Assembly (NCBI RefSeq): GCF_001591645.1
Contig: NZ_BCVH01000012.1
Span: 44,749 to 108,748, forward strand
Reading direction: 5' to 3'
DNA: 64,000 bases
Source of the DNA: Robertmurraya korlensis NBRC 107688
Lineage (GTDB): Bacteria > Bacillota > Bacilli > Bacillales > Cytobacillaceae
A program made the position numbers and the translations under genes. Numbering within the stretch: position 1 is the first letter of the stretch; every line of letters starts with the position of its first letter. This document shows positions 44,812-54,586 of the stretch, one piece after another. The notes under the pieces were generated by a model. The model worked only from the letters and a program-made list of their open reading frames with translations. It had not been told where the DNA came from and ran no database searches.

Positions 44812-46020
44812 GTGAAAAAAAACTTGTTATTTATTTTGAATAAGTTAGTTTGTGGGGGAGCTGAAAAATCACTTATATCTTTATTGGAAACAATTGATTA
44901 TACTTCCTACAATGTAGATTTATTTTTATTTAAGCATGAGGGTACTTTTTTGAAGAAGCTACCAAATGAAGTTAATTTACTACCAGAACCAAAAAACTAT
45001 AAATATATAGACCTTCCTCTAAAAAATTCTTTGTTTGAGCTAGTAAGTAAAAAAGATTATAAACTAGTTATGAATAGAGGTGTTTTGGGATTTTTGGCAA
45101 AAACGGAAAAGAATGGTGCGAAAGTAGAACAGAAATTTTGGAAATACTTAGCTTCATCTTTAAGCCACTTACCCAAGGAATATGATGTTGCTATTGGTTT
45201 TCAAGAAAAAAGTCCGATTTATTACTTAGTAGATAGAGTAAAAGCTAAGAAGAAAATTGGCTGGATTCATACTGATTTAAATAAATTAAATATAAATGTG
45301 AAGAAAGAAAACTTTTACTTAAGTCAGCTAGATCACATAGTTACTGTTTCGGAAGACCTAGTAAATAAATTAAAAGATATGTTTCCGAATAATGAAAATA
45401 AGATAGAGTGTATACATAATATTATTTCTACAAATATAATAAATAATTTATCTATAGAACCAGTCGAAGATATGATTTCTGAGGAAGCTGTAAATTTGAT
45501 TTCTGTTGGAAGGTTAGCAAAAGAAAAGGGTTTGGAACTAACTTTAAATGCTTTGGAAATATTAATACGTAAAGGTTACAAAATCAAATGGTATCTAATA
45601 GGTGAGGGAGATCAACAAAACTTGCTAGAAGAAGCTATAAAGGAAAAGGGACTGAATAATCATGTTGAATTTTTAGGATTAAAAGAAAACCCTTATCCTT
45701 ATATAAAAAAAGCAGATATTTTTGTCCAGACCTCAAGGTACGAAGGTAAATCTATATCTATTGAGGAAGCGAAAGTTTTAGGAAAACCTATAGTTATAAC
45801 TAACTTTGAAACAGCAACTAACCATGTTATCCATGGAAAGACAGGGCTTATATCTGAAATGAACGAAGATGAAATTGCTATAAATATACAATCTTTAATA
45901 GATAATAAGGCACTAAGAACTCAGTTAAGTCAGAATTTGATTATGGAATGTCATGGTACTGAAGATGAAGTAAATAAATTTTATAGTTTATTAGAAGATA
46001 AAGTAACTATAAATTTGTAA
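44812..46020 (+). CDS. Glycosyltransferase family 4 (paralogue 3 of 3)
   Basis: A 402-aa GT-B enzyme: KNLLFILNKLVCGGAEKSLI, KKIGWIHTDLNKLNI and SRYEGKSISIEEAKVLGKPI. It adjoins its closest relative, consistent with a tandem duplication. The GTG start has GGGG eight bases upstream. Base composition is visibly AT-richer than in the flanking core genes. Confidence 0.85.
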   Translation: MKKNLLFILNKLVCGGAEKSLISLLETIDYTSYNVDLFLFKHEGTFLKKLPNEVNLLPEPKNYKYIDLPLKNSLFELVSKKDYKLVMNRGVLGFLAKTEKNGAKVEQKFWKYLASSLSHLPKEYDVAIGFQEKSPIYYLVDRVKAKKKIGWIHTDLNKLNINVKKENFYLSQLDHIVTVSEDLVNKLKDMFPNNENKIECIHNIISTNIINNLSIEPVEDMISEEAVNLISVGRLAKEKGLELTLNALEILIRKGYKIKWYLIGEGDQQNLLEEAIKEKGLNNHVEFLGLKENPYPYIKKADIFVQTSRYEGKSISIEEAKVLGKPIVITNFETATNHVIHGKTGLISEMNEDEIAINIQSLIDNKALRTQLSQNLIMECHGTEDEVNKFYSLLEDKVTINL

Positions 46021-46081
46021 TGGCATTCTACCTTTAGGGGTAGTTTTTTTATTTTAATAATCTTAAAGGCAGCTGATCAAT

Positions 46082-46615
46082 TTGTTTACTAGGGTAAAGA
46101 ACTTTATTCAAATGAAAATGGGGGAAATGTCAAATGAAGAGCTGACTATTAAAGCTTGTCTTGGTCTAGGTATGAAGATAGGAGAGACCTGTTTGATTGA
46201 CGGAGCACATTGTTGGTTAATAGAAATAGGTAATAATGTACATTTTCCACAAGCATATTTACTTGCACATGACGCCAGTACAAAACGTTATTAGAATTAG
46301 ACCAAAATAGCTAAGGAAAAATTGAAGACAATGCATTTATAGGTGCAAGAGCTTTAATTATGCCTGGTGTATAGGTAAAAATGCTATCGTTGCTGCTGGA
46401 AGTGTGGTAACAAAGTCGGTACCGGAAAACACAATTGTAGGCGGCAACCCAGCAAGGGTATTGGCCAAACAGATGAATATATTAATCGACATAAGTAGAA
46501 TATGGAGAGATCAAGAGTCTATGATTTTAGATGGACTGTTGGTGGAAATATTACACCTGCTATGTGTGACCAAATGGCAGAGGAGTTAGAAAATACAGTA
46601 GGTTATGTTAAATAA
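46082..46615 (+). pseudogene. Broken hexapeptide acetyltransferase
   Basis: Fragments of one acetyltransferase appear in several frames. An N-terminal piece (MGEMSNEELTIKACLGLGMK, ending in HDASTKRY) stops near 46294. A middle piece has [11 protein letters not shown] followed by a stop. Then comes [20 protein letters not shown] with [10 protein letters not shown]-terminal piece in a shifted frame has [20 protein letters not shown]. Several frameshifts and stops separate them, so the gene cannot make a working enzyme. An intact relative lies at 39534. Confidence 0.82.
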
Positions 46616-46647
46616 TTTATTTATTGCTAGAAAGGAATTATAAGATA

Positions 46648-47859
46648 GTGATTATACACTTGGGATTGTACTTATTTGTAACTATGATTCTTTTAGTCCT
46701 TTGTATAGACTTGGTCCCACTTTTAAGAGATTGGATAGGAAGAATTAAAATAGGAAGATTTAAAGATATGGATTCATGGACAAATGACATAAGTAACATA
46801 GCAGAGAAGTGGATACTAAAAACACCAAAAATAAAGGTAACTGATAATTCAAGATTGATCATACTGGATATCATTAAGGGGAATTATACAAAAGCAGCAA
46901 TTCAGCATTGGCAACAAGCATCTCTACTTCTAGCATTAAATGAATATTCTAAGACTAGAGATGATATATCATTTCAGAAGTCAATTGTAAGTTATCTAAA
47001 TAGAACTTTTGATTCAAATGGGCAATGGATAGAAAAGCCGAAACATATTGATGTAGCGATCCTTGCATATGCTGTAATGAAATTGGAATTTATTGATATA
47101 AATATGTATAAGCATGCTCTAGATACAGTATGGTCCCTCATTAAAGAGCATAAGGGTGAGGACGGAACTATATTTTATAGGCATTCAACAAAAAAATATC
47201 GCTATGTTGATACTATTGGGTTTATTTGCCCTTTTCTAGTGAGTTATGGACTAAGGTATGGAAAAGAAGAATGTTTAGAACTTGCAATGACCCAAATAAG
47301 AAACTATGAACTGTATGGTATGCATAAAGAATATTCTATTCCTGTCCATGCATATGATTATAAAAATAAAACACCATTAGGCCTTTATGGTTGGGGAAGA
47401 GGTCTAGGGTGGTATGCCATAGGATTAATGGATTCATGGAAGCAACTACCTGTAGGAAATAAGTATAAAAATGAACTTGAGCAGATTGTAATTAAATTTG
47501 CAAAAGCAGCAATTAGTTTTCAACAAGATGATGGTAGCTGGGGATGGACGGTAACAAGAAGTGAAACACTAAAAGACTCATCTACCACCGCTATTCTAGG
47601 ATGGTTTTTGGTGAATGCTGGAGAAATACCAGAAATTACAGAAGAGTGTTTTATAAATTCTGATAAATCTTTAAACTATCTTATGCGGGTAACTAGAAGA
47701 AATGGTGCGGTTGATTTTTCGCAAGGTGATACAAAAGATATCGGTGTTTACTCTAATGAATTTAATATCTTACCCTTCACTCAGGGGTTTTGTATTAGGT
47801 TAGTGAACAGTTTTATGAAGATGAATGAAGCCAAAACTGAGAAATCAAAGGTAAGTTAA
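46648..47859 (+). CDS. Membrane-anchored glycoside hydrolase, GH88/105-like
   Basis: A 403-aa protein with one N-terminal membrane segment (IIHLGLYLFVTMILLVLCID) and an alpha/alpha-barrel resembling unsaturated uronyl or rhamnogalacturonyl hydrolases: HWQQASLLLALNEY, WGRGLGWYAIGLMDSW and DDGSWGWTVTR. Such enzymes cleave unsaturated uronic acid ends left by polysaccharide lyases. In an export cluster it may trim or release polymer. The GTG at 46648 has AAAGGA eleven bases upstream, so the start is moderately sure. Confidence 0.75.
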   Translation: MIIHLGLYLFVTMILLVLCIDLVPLLRDWIGRIKIGRFKDMDSWTNDISNIAEKWILKTPKIKVTDNSRLIILDIIKGNYTKAAIQHWQQASLLLALNEYSKTRDDISFQKSIVSYLNRTFDSNGQWIEKPKHIDVAILAYAVMKLEFIDINMYKHALDTVWSLIKEHKGEDGTIFYRHSTKKYRYVDTIGFICPFLVSYGLRYGKEECLELAMTQIRNYELYGMHKEYSIPVHAYDYKNKTPLGLYGWGRGLGWYAIGLMDSWKQLPVGNKYKNELEQIVIKFAKAAISFQQDDGSWGWTVTRSETLKDSSTTAILGWFLVNAGEIPEITEECFINSDKSLNYLMRVTRRNGAVDFSQGDTKDIGVYSNEFNILPFTQGFCIRLVNSFMKMNEAKTEKSKVS

Positions 47860-47874
47860 ATAAGGACGTGAAAT

Positions 47875-48759
47875 ATGAAAATTACTGTTTTTACTCCAAC
47901 CTATAACCGGGCTTATATAATAGAAAAATTGTATATATCACTGCAACGACAATCATTTACTGATTTTGAATGGTTAGTAATTGATGACGGATCCGAGGAC
48001 AACACAGAGCAAATGTTTAAAATGTGGTTAAAAGATAATAACAATTTTACAATAAGGTATTTAAAAATTAAAAATGGGGGTAAGCATCGGGCTATAAATA
48101 AAGCAACTGACCTAGCAAAAGGTGAGTTGTTTTTTATTGTAGATTCTGATGACTATCTGGTAGAGGATGCCCTAGAAACAGTGGTTAAATGGGAGTTGGA
48201 TTTACAGAATAAAGAAATGTATTGTGGGCTTTCTGGGAATAGGGGTAAATCAAAATCAAAGTTTATAGGTACAACTTTTGCTGGTGAATACATTGATGCT
48301 ACATCCCTTGAAAGAAATCAATATAACATCACAGGCGATAAGGCAGAGGTATTTTATACAGAAATTCTTCGAAAGTATAAATTTGATGAAATAGATGGAG
48401 AAACATTTATTACAGAAGCTACTGTTTGGGATAGAATGGCTAATGATGGATACAAAATTAGGTGGTTTAACCAGGTAATTTACATATGTGACTACCTTGA
48501 GGATGGGTTAACACAAAACATGGAAAGTATTTTTTCAAGAAATCCAATAGGAACAGCCATCTACTTCAAGCAACAGATTACTTTTCGTAAGTATAATTTA
48601 AAAGCAAAGTTAGCTAATTACAATTTGTACTATAACTTTGTAAAAAGCACTACCGGAATAAATGAAGCTGCTAAAAATTTGGAGATAAACAAGTTAACCC
48701 TACTGACAGCAATAATGGTGTTCCAGTCAAAGAATAGATTATTTGGAATGAGCAAATAA
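47875..48759 (+). CDS. Glycosyltransferase family 2
   Basis: A 294-aa GT-A enzyme: ITVFTPTYNRAYIIEKLYIS, WLVIDDGSEDNTEQ and the metal site VDSDDYLVED. It is a paralogue of the gene at 32694, sharing the overall length, the TPTYNRAY start and the CDYLEDG stretch near the end. The ATG follows an AGGACG element. Confidence 0.85.
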   Translation: MKITVFTPTYNRAYIIEKLYISLQRQSFTDFEWLVIDDGSEDNTEQMFKMWLKDNNNFTIRYLKIKNGGKHRAINKATDLAKGELFFIVDSDDYLVEDALETVVKWELDLQNKEMYCGLSGNRGKSKSKFIGTTFAGEYIDATSLERNQYNITGDKAEVFYTEILRKYKFDEIDGETFITEATVWDRMANDGYKIRWFNQVIYICDYLEDGLTQNMESIFSRNPIGTAIYFKQQITFRKYNLKAKLANYNLYYNFVKSTTGINEAAKNLEINKLTLLTAIMVFQSKNRLFGMSK

Positions 48760-48799
48760 AGAGTTTAAGAAGTGAATAACGGTAGAAAATGGGGATTTT

Positions 48800-50353
48800 A
48801 TGAGAGTAAAAAATTCTATGATTAATATTGGAGCCGGTTTAGCTAATCAGATGATCATAACCATACTAAGCTTTGTTTCTAGAACAGTATTTATTAGTAC
48901 GTTAGGAATAGAGTATTTAGGTATCAATGGATTGTTTACCAATATACTAGCGATGTTAACACTAGCAGAAGCTGGATTAGGGGCTAGTATTATGTATAGC
49001 CTTTATAAGCCTTTAGCTGAGAGTGATCATTATAGAGTAAATATTTTAATGAAGTTTTATAAAAATGCATATTTGGTCATTGCGGCAATTGTTTTGGTAT
49101 CAGGCTTAGCTATTATGCCTTTTTTAGATATGTTTATTAAGGATACTAATATTAATAATGTTCATTCGATCTATCTGATTTTTCTTCTAAATACGGTTGC
49201 ACCTTATTTTTATGTACATAAAAGCTCATTCTTAAATGTTAGTCAAAAAGGATATATTGTTACGGGGATTTATTCTATTTCGTCCATACTATCTGTTTGC
49301 TTGAAAATAGCAATACTTCATTTCACACAAGATTATATTTTGTACCTGGTCATTGATAGTGTAATTACTATCTCGAACTCAATTATATTAGCTATAATTG
49401 TCAATAAAATGTATCCATTTTTAAGAGATAAAGTTAAAGGTAAAATTGATAGCTCTACTAAGAAGGACATTACCAAAAATGTAAAGGCACTTATTCTCCA
49501 GAACATAGGTAATTACTTAATTTTTGGTACTGATAACATCATAATTTCTTCTTTTGTTAGTGTTGCTGCTGTAGGAATTTACTCTAACTACAATATGCTA
49601 ATTGAAATCTGTAGAACATTTATTAATCAGATATTTAATAATATCTACCACAGTGTAGGAAATTTGGTTGCAAAAGAAAATATAGAAAAGGTTTATAGCA
49701 TTTATAAAACATATAGGCTTCTAAACTTTTGGTTATACTCCATCTTTACAATATTTTTGGCCATTATGCTCGAACCTTTTATCAGTTTGTGGCTAGGAAA
49801 AGACTTTTTATTTGAAGGAAATTTAATCTATGTATTGATGCTCATTTTTTTTGAAAGAGGTATGAGGAATTCAATCACAACCTTAAAAACTACATCCGGT
49901 ATCTTCCATGAAGATCGCTACGCTCCTCTTTGCCAAGCAGTAATTAATTTAGTAGTTTCCATAACACTTGTCCAGAAAATAGGTATTACTGGTGTGTTTA
50001 TAGGTACATTAGTGAGTGCGCTAGCAGTTCCTTTTTGGTTAACACCCTACTTAGTGTATAAAAAAGTCTTCTCTAAACCAATTAGTTCATATATTAGAAG
50101 TTACACAGTATACTTAGTAACTGGGTTTGTAGTCTACTTAATTACTAAAAATACAGGAGACTTGATTAATGCACATGATATTAAAACTCTAATATTAAAA
50201 GCAGTAATTAGTTTAACCATTCCAAACATAATATATATTTTGATTTATCATAAGACTGAAGAATTTAAATACTTATATGGTATTGCTAAAGGTTTATTTC
50301 AGAAGACTTTTAAACTAATTAGTTTGAAAAAACAAATTAAAAATGTAGGTTAA
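48800..50353 (+). CDS. epsK: Polysaccharide flippase (Wzx/EpsK-like, MATE-MVF superfamily)
   Basis: A 517-aa membrane protein with about fourteen hydrophobic segments. The N-terminus NIGAGLANQMIITILSFVSR and YLGINGLFTNILAMLTLAE fit the polysaccharide exporter family. It would flip the lipid-linked repeat unit across the membrane for EpsG to polymerise. It is the last eps gene and is followed by a terminator. Confidence 0.87.
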   Translation: MRVKNSMINIGAGLANQMIITILSFVSRTVFISTLGIEYLGINGLFTNILAMLTLAEAGLGASIMYSLYKPLAESDHYRVNILMKFYKNAYLVIAAIVLVSGLAIMPFLDMFIKDTNINNVHSIYLIFLLNTVAPYFYVHKSSFLNVSQKGYIVTGIYSISSILSVCLKIAILHFTQDYILYLVIDSVITISNSIILAIIVNKMYPFLRDKVKGKIDSSTKKDITKNVKALILQNIGNYLIFGTDNIIISSFVSVAAVGIYSNYNMLIEICRTFINQIFNNIYHSVGNLVAKENIEKVYSIYKTYRLLNFWLYSIFTIFLAIMLEPFISLWLGKDFLFEGNLIYVLMLIFFERGMRNSITTLKTTSGIFHEDRYAPLCQAVINLVVSITLVQKIGITGVFIGTLVSALAVPFWLTPYLVYKKVFSKPISSYIRSYTVYLVTGFVVYLITKNTGDLINAHDIKTLILKAVISLTIPNIIYILIYHKTEEFKYLYGIAKGLFQKTFKLISLKKQIKNVG

Positions 50354-50361
50354 ACATTAAC

Positions 50362-50398
50362 AAAAAAGTAGCCTATACTTAGAATGGCTACTTTTTTT
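50362..50398. terminator. Bidirectional terminator at the end of the eps operon
   Basis: AAAAAAGTAGCC (50362-50373) pairs with GGCTACTTTTTT (50386-50397) around a 12-base loop. A and T runs flank it on both sides, so it can also end the convergent beta-helix gene. Confidence 0.9.
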
Positions 50399-50403
50399 AT
50401 AAG

Positions 50404-53400
50404 TTAATTAACAAAAATATTACCTATTTCATGAACTTTATACTCTGCACTAGCACCATGTAAAGTACTTGTAGTATAAGGTGGTACCCTTTTTAAAATA
50501 TTCCTTGCAAAGATAGAATCGCCCTGAGTAGAAAGACTTGGACTAGCTACACTTGGTTTTTCGTTAAATAAATTATTAAAAATTCTCCAGTTCTGAGTTC
50601 TTCCCCAAACAATTAAGGCGGAGCGACTAAAGGTATTTTCAAATGCTGCAAGGCTAGCACCGGCACTCATGATTACTCCGATTGGTGAATTAAACGTATT
50701 GTTCTTCAACACATCTCCTACCATATGCTCCCAGCCGTCCTCCCAGTCAATATCGCAACCAGGCATTCTTCCTTTGTTATTGGAAAACGTATTCCCCTCT
50801 ATCCACCATCCCTGACCGCCACATAAGGCAAGGCCTGTACTAAAGTTATTTTCAAGCGTACAGTTCTTAATAAAACAATCTCTCGGCATTCCAACCGTTC
50901 GGATAAAAGCAACTGCTCCACCAAAGTCAGCGTCGCCAGTAGTTGGCGGAGATTCTTGATAAATAACAATTTTAGCATATCGAGCGTTAACTGGTTTTGG
51001 ATAATTATAATATTGTAGGTTGTACATTTGTGAGCTAATATGCTGATAGTTTGAATCGTAAAAATGGATAGAGTAAAGTCGTGATCGTAAGTGAGGATAT
51101 CCATGGTACCCCTGGGTATAACCTAATAAATAGTATTCTCCTAGTCCCGAAATATCCATAAATTGATTATACCGGTAGTAATTCTTTGTAATACTATTAT
51201 CATTTTGTCCTTGGTCATTAATATTGCCTGCTTCAAAATTAAATCTACTGACAGAAATACTCTTTGTCGCTTTACCCATATTCATATTCTGCCTTGTACC
51301 TGTAATTACATTAAATCCTGGTGATTTACTAAACGTACATTGTTCAATTCCCGAATTCACACAGTCCTCAATTAATAGACTTATACAGCCTTCAACAGAA
51401 GTATTAACAGTTGTAGAATCCGCTTCTCCAAAAACATGAGCTCTTATAAGCTTTGTATTAACAACATTATTCATTAAAAACATTCTGTACCCAGTAGCGG
51501 TTAGTGAGCTAGGTTCAATATTTATTACCGAATCACTGAAATCTACAGTCAAATTGGTAGGGAGGTGAATCGTTCTCGCTGTCGGTGTAATTAGATAGCT
51601 CCCCTTTGGAAAGACTATTTTTTTATAATTGTTAGCTGAAGCATAATCCAAGGCTTTTTGAATCCCGTTTGTAGTATCTACAGAATTAGTGTTAGTTGAA
51701 CTGATTTGGTATGATGCTAATGGAACAAGATAAGTATCTTGGGGTGTGATTGTTTCAACACTTGGTTTAGTAACTGTTAAATCAAAGCTTTTAGAGTGAG
51801 TTTTAGTTGCGTCATAAGCAGTTAGTGTCGCTTGTCCCTCAGCAATCCCCTTAACCACCCCGTATTGAACACTTGCTATATTAGGGTTAGAACTTTCCCA
51901 ATAGACGATATTTTCATTAAACACATCATATGGTAACTTGCTTGATAAAGCTGTAGCCATAACAACAAAATGTTCTCCTACTTCAATGGAGTCTGTTTTT
52001 CTATTTATAGACATTCCATCAATAATTCTAGAGGAAGAAGGGGGATTACTTACTTCTCCCCCAACCTTAACCTTCACATATTCAGTAAAGGGTTGATTAT
52101 TGTATTGAGCAGTGATTGATATATTCGTCTCGCCATCAGTGACCCCAGTTAGTACCCCATTTTCATCTACAGTAACAAAACCTTGGTTTCCACTTTGAAA
52201 GGTGATATCTAATTGGTCTGTATATTGATCAGGTAATGCTTGAACCGATAAAATTTGACTTTCTCCTGGTGAAAGATTAACTTCCTTTGGTTGAACTTGT
52301 AATCCTACTAAGGGTGTGCTAGCTGAGAAAAAATTATGGTTTCTTCTGACTTCGTCATCTGTTATTGCCCGGTTATAAATAATAAAAGAAGCTAGTTTCT
52401 CAGATTGGGTGTTAAGTGCAACAAAATCTCTTCTTATATGAAGAGGAGAAGTTGCAATATTATTCACAAATGAGGCAAAATCAGTTGGTATTGGTAGAGA
52501 ACCATTATCGTTAATCGCATTGTTTATGAATATATTGACAGTTCTATCAAAGTTAATTCTGAATGTAAAAGTATTAATGGCATTAGACCCAATTGGATTT
52601 AACCAATCTGAGTAACTCTGACGAAGACCTTGTTCATCCCTAAACCAAAAGGAATCATAGGCTATACTTCCTGTACTACCATCTCGTTTATTGTATCTAA
52701 GTGAGGCTAAGGAGCGATATGAAGTAAACCTTCCATCCTCAGTCTTCCAATGAGAACCATTCGTATCATAACTAACCATTTGAATGGTTATACCTTTATT
52801 AAAATCAATTAGGTTGTTCAATGGACTAGTATTGGTAGGGATACTAACGTAGTCTTGTTTTTGTAACAAAAGTCCACGATTATCCACATACCCATCCGTT
52901 GAACCATCATGTGAAACTCCAACAACGGTAGCTACCACATTATTTACCTTATCAGTAAGGGTATTTGAAGATGTGCCCGCTTTCCCAGTAAAGTCATAAT
53001 GCAAGACAAGACCTTCTTGAATTGGACCACTAGAAACCTTTGTATAAGTTATAGTTTGGATACTACTTGAATTTCCTGCGGAATCAATTGCGAATGCTTT
53101 AATGGTTGTAGTGTCTTCTATTGTAATTGGCTCAGTATATCTAAGGCTTGATGAAGTTGGAGTGGTTCCGTCAGTGCTATAATATATAGAAGAAGTCTCA
53201 TTCGTATTCATAGTGACGGTTTGTTGACCATCAAATGTACTCGCTGGAGTTATATTTAATATTGGTGCTTCAGTATCTGTAGGCGGATCACTATCAGGAT
53301 CAATTAAGCCAGATACAGTTGCTTCGAATGGAACAGTTGAGGTAATAGTAACGGTACGGAATGGTGCAAATCTCCCCTTAAAGTGTTGCTTTGGTTTTAC

Positions 53401-53541
53401 AGGAATGGTCATTCCGTTTATAGTAAATGTTAGGCTATTTGTTTCGTGATTATTTGTTATTGTAAATCCTATCATATCTTCATTGTATGATTTTTGTGTA
53501 TTCGCACTTCCTTGAAAGTAATCTTTTATAACTAATATCAC
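50404..53541 (-). CDS. Large multidomain beta-helix protein, possible polysaccharide lyase or tail-spike-like
   Basis: A 1,045-aa protein with no signal peptide or membrane segment. In order: a short N-terminal domain (to about 85), a chitobiase-like C-terminal repeat domain (about 90-170, with STDGTTPTSSS), a LamG-like lectin domain (about 180-410), two Ig-like Big2 domains (about 420-590, with VTVDENGVLTGVTDGETNIS), then a right-handed beta-helix of pectate-lyase type (about 610-1045) beginning DTTNGIQKALDYASANNYKK. The GTG at 53541 is chosen because GGAGG is eight bases away. An ATG five codons earlier has no site. The N-terminal domain looks like virion or tail-fibre modules of Bacillus phages. 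It faces the eps operon. Enzyme activity is not proven. Confidence 0.8.
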   Translation of the reverse strand: MILVIKDYFQGSANTQKSYNEDMIGFTITNNHETNSLTFTINGMTIPVKPKQHFKGRFAPFRTVTITSTVPFEATVSGLIDPDSDPPTDTEAPILNITPASTFDGQQTVTMNTNETSSIYYSTDGTTPTSSSLRYTEPITIEDTTTIKAFAIDSAGNSSSIQTITYTKVSSGPIQEGLVLHYDFTGKAGTSSNTLTDKVNNVVATVVGVSHDGSTDGYVDNRGLLLQKQDYVSIPTNTSPLNNLIDFNKGITIQMVSYDTNGSHWKTEDGRFTSYRSLASLRYNKRDGSTGSIAYDSFWFRDEQGLRQSYSDWLNPIGSNAINTFTFRINFDRTVNIFINNAINDNGSLPIPTDFASFVNNIATSPLHIRRDFVALNTQSEKLASFIIYNRAITDDEVRRNHNFFSASTPLVGLQVQPKEVNLSPGESQILSVQALPDQYTDQLDITFQSGNQGFVTVDENGVLTGVTDGETNISITAQYNNQPFTEYVKVKVGGEVSNPPSSSRIIDGMSINRKTDSIEVGEHFVVMATALSSKLPYDVFNENIVYWESSNPNIASVQYGVVKGIAEGQATLTAYDATKTHSKSFDLTVTKPSVETITPQDTYLVPLASYQISSTNTNSVDTTNGIQKALDYASANNYKKIVFPKGSYLITPTARTIHLPTNLTVDFSDSVINIEPSSLTATGYRMFLMNNVVNTKLIRAHVFGEADSTTVNTSVEGCISLLIEDCVNSGIEQCTFSKSPGFNVITGTRQNMNMGKATKSISVSRFNFEAGNINDQGQNDNSITKNYYRYNQFMDISGLGEYYLLGYTQGYHGYPHLRSRLYSIHFYDSNYQHISSQMYNLQYYNYPKPVNARYAKIVIYQESPPTTGDADFGGAVAFIRTVGMPRDCFIKNCTLENNFSTGLALCGGQGWWIEGNTFSNNKGRMPGCDIDWEDGWEHMVGDVLKNNTFNSPIGVIMSAGASLAAFENTFSRSALIVWGRTQNWRIFNNLFNEKPSVASPSLSTQGDSIFARNILKRVPPYTTSTLHGASAEYKVHEIGNIFVN

Positions 53542-53572
53542 TTCTTTCTCCTCCATTTCTCATTCTTCTAAC

Positions 53573-53580
53573 ATCTTATG
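53573..53580 (-). promoter_or_regulatory. Candidate sigma-K/sigma-E type -10 of the beta-helix gene
   Basis: The minus strand has CATAAGATG with an AC dinucleotide 17 bases upstream, close to the mother-cell pattern AC-N16/17-CATAnnnTA. It lies about 32 bases before the GTG codon. It is a short degenerate motif and may be chance. Confidence 0.3.
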
Positions 53581-53666
53581 GAATGATTTATGTCATTGTT
53601 TGGACAACTTCCTAAGATTAATCAAAAAAGGCTTTTAGAGTAAATCTGTAGTTTTTTAGGTTTTTA

Positions 53667-53695
53667 TTGTTCTTGATAATGAACGATGGTATATT
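53667..53695 (+). promoter_or_regulatory. Promoter with SinR-type palindrome upstream of the broken methyltransferase
   Basis: TTGTTC (53667-53672) and TATATT (53690-53695) are 17 bp apart. GTTCTTGATAATGAAC (53669-53684) overlaps the -35 and matches GTTCT-N6-AGAAC at nine of ten positions. Confidence 0.6.
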
Positions 53696-53745
53696 GTATA
53701 TAGAAAATAGGATGACTAAAATGATTAGGTAGGGGAAATGTATAG

Positions 53746-54538
53746 ATGAATACAAAGGTCTCAATGTTCGGAATGGCAAAACAGTTGGTAAGGGCACAAC
53801 AGTCTTCCCAAAGTAAGATTGTTAGATTAGGAGCTACTATCCTCTCGTCTATATGGAAAGTAGTCCAAATTTTAAAGCGTGTATGCTTTGAAAAAGACTA
53901 TCGATATCTCCTGTTCTTGCATCTTTTAAATCGAAAAATACCCATCAAACTACTCCTCTTACCTTTATGAATCGGTATCCTAAAATTTTTCAGCATGTCA
54001 AGAGTACTTTAAGGGTAAGGGGAATCTAAAGATTCTTTCCTATGGATGCTCTACGGGTGAAGAGGTATTAACATTACGAAGCTATTTTCCAACTGCACAA
54101 ATAATTGGTGCAGATATTAATAAACGTAGTCTTGAAACATGCAGAAAGCTTCCAGTAGATGAGAAGATTTCTTTTATTTATTCCACACCTAGTGAAATAA
54201 AAAAGCATGGTAAATTTGATGTGATCTTTTGCATGGCTGTTTTACAAAGAAATCCACATGATGTAGCTGCTAAAGGAATTACTAACTTAAGTAAAATCTA
54301 CCCCTTTGAAAAATTTGAAAAACAGATTATTGAGCTTGATAATCTCTTGAAACCAAATGGATTATTAGTGGTTCACTTTACTCAATACTCACTCCTAGAT
54401 ACAAAGCTTGCTTCAACCTATCAGGCATTAGGTAACCATGTTCAGGATGATTATTTGACTCCTGTTTTTGATAGGAATAGTGAATTAATAAGAAATCCAA
54501 TTCCTCAAAAGAGTATCTTTATTAAATTGAATGGGTAG
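53746..54538 (+). pseudogene. Frameshifted SAM-dependent methyltransferase
   Basis: The N-terminal piece starts at ATG 53746 and runs as MNTKVSMFGMAKQLV to a stop near 53970. Alternative frames continue with MNRYPKIFQHV and then, after a shift near 53990, an open stretch with ILSYGCSTGEEVLTL (SAM-binding loop), IIGADINKRSLETC, FDVIFCMAVLQRNP and LLKPNGLLVVHF to 54538. At least two frameshifts break the gene. The original protein was a class I methyltransferase with a CheR-like STGEE loop. Its promoter still carries a SinR-type site. Confidence 0.8.
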
Positions 54539-54586
54539 TTAAATATTTGTATAATTAAACGGATATTAATTAAGGAGTTTATAAAA

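Noticed and set aside
46404..46589. Separate acetyltransferase gene
   Set aside because: It is only the C-terminal fragment of the frameshifted gene at 46082-46615.
54221..54538. Independent 105-aa gene
   Set aside because: The frame is open upstream and contains the methyltransferase SAM loop, so it is the tail of the broken gene starting at 53746.
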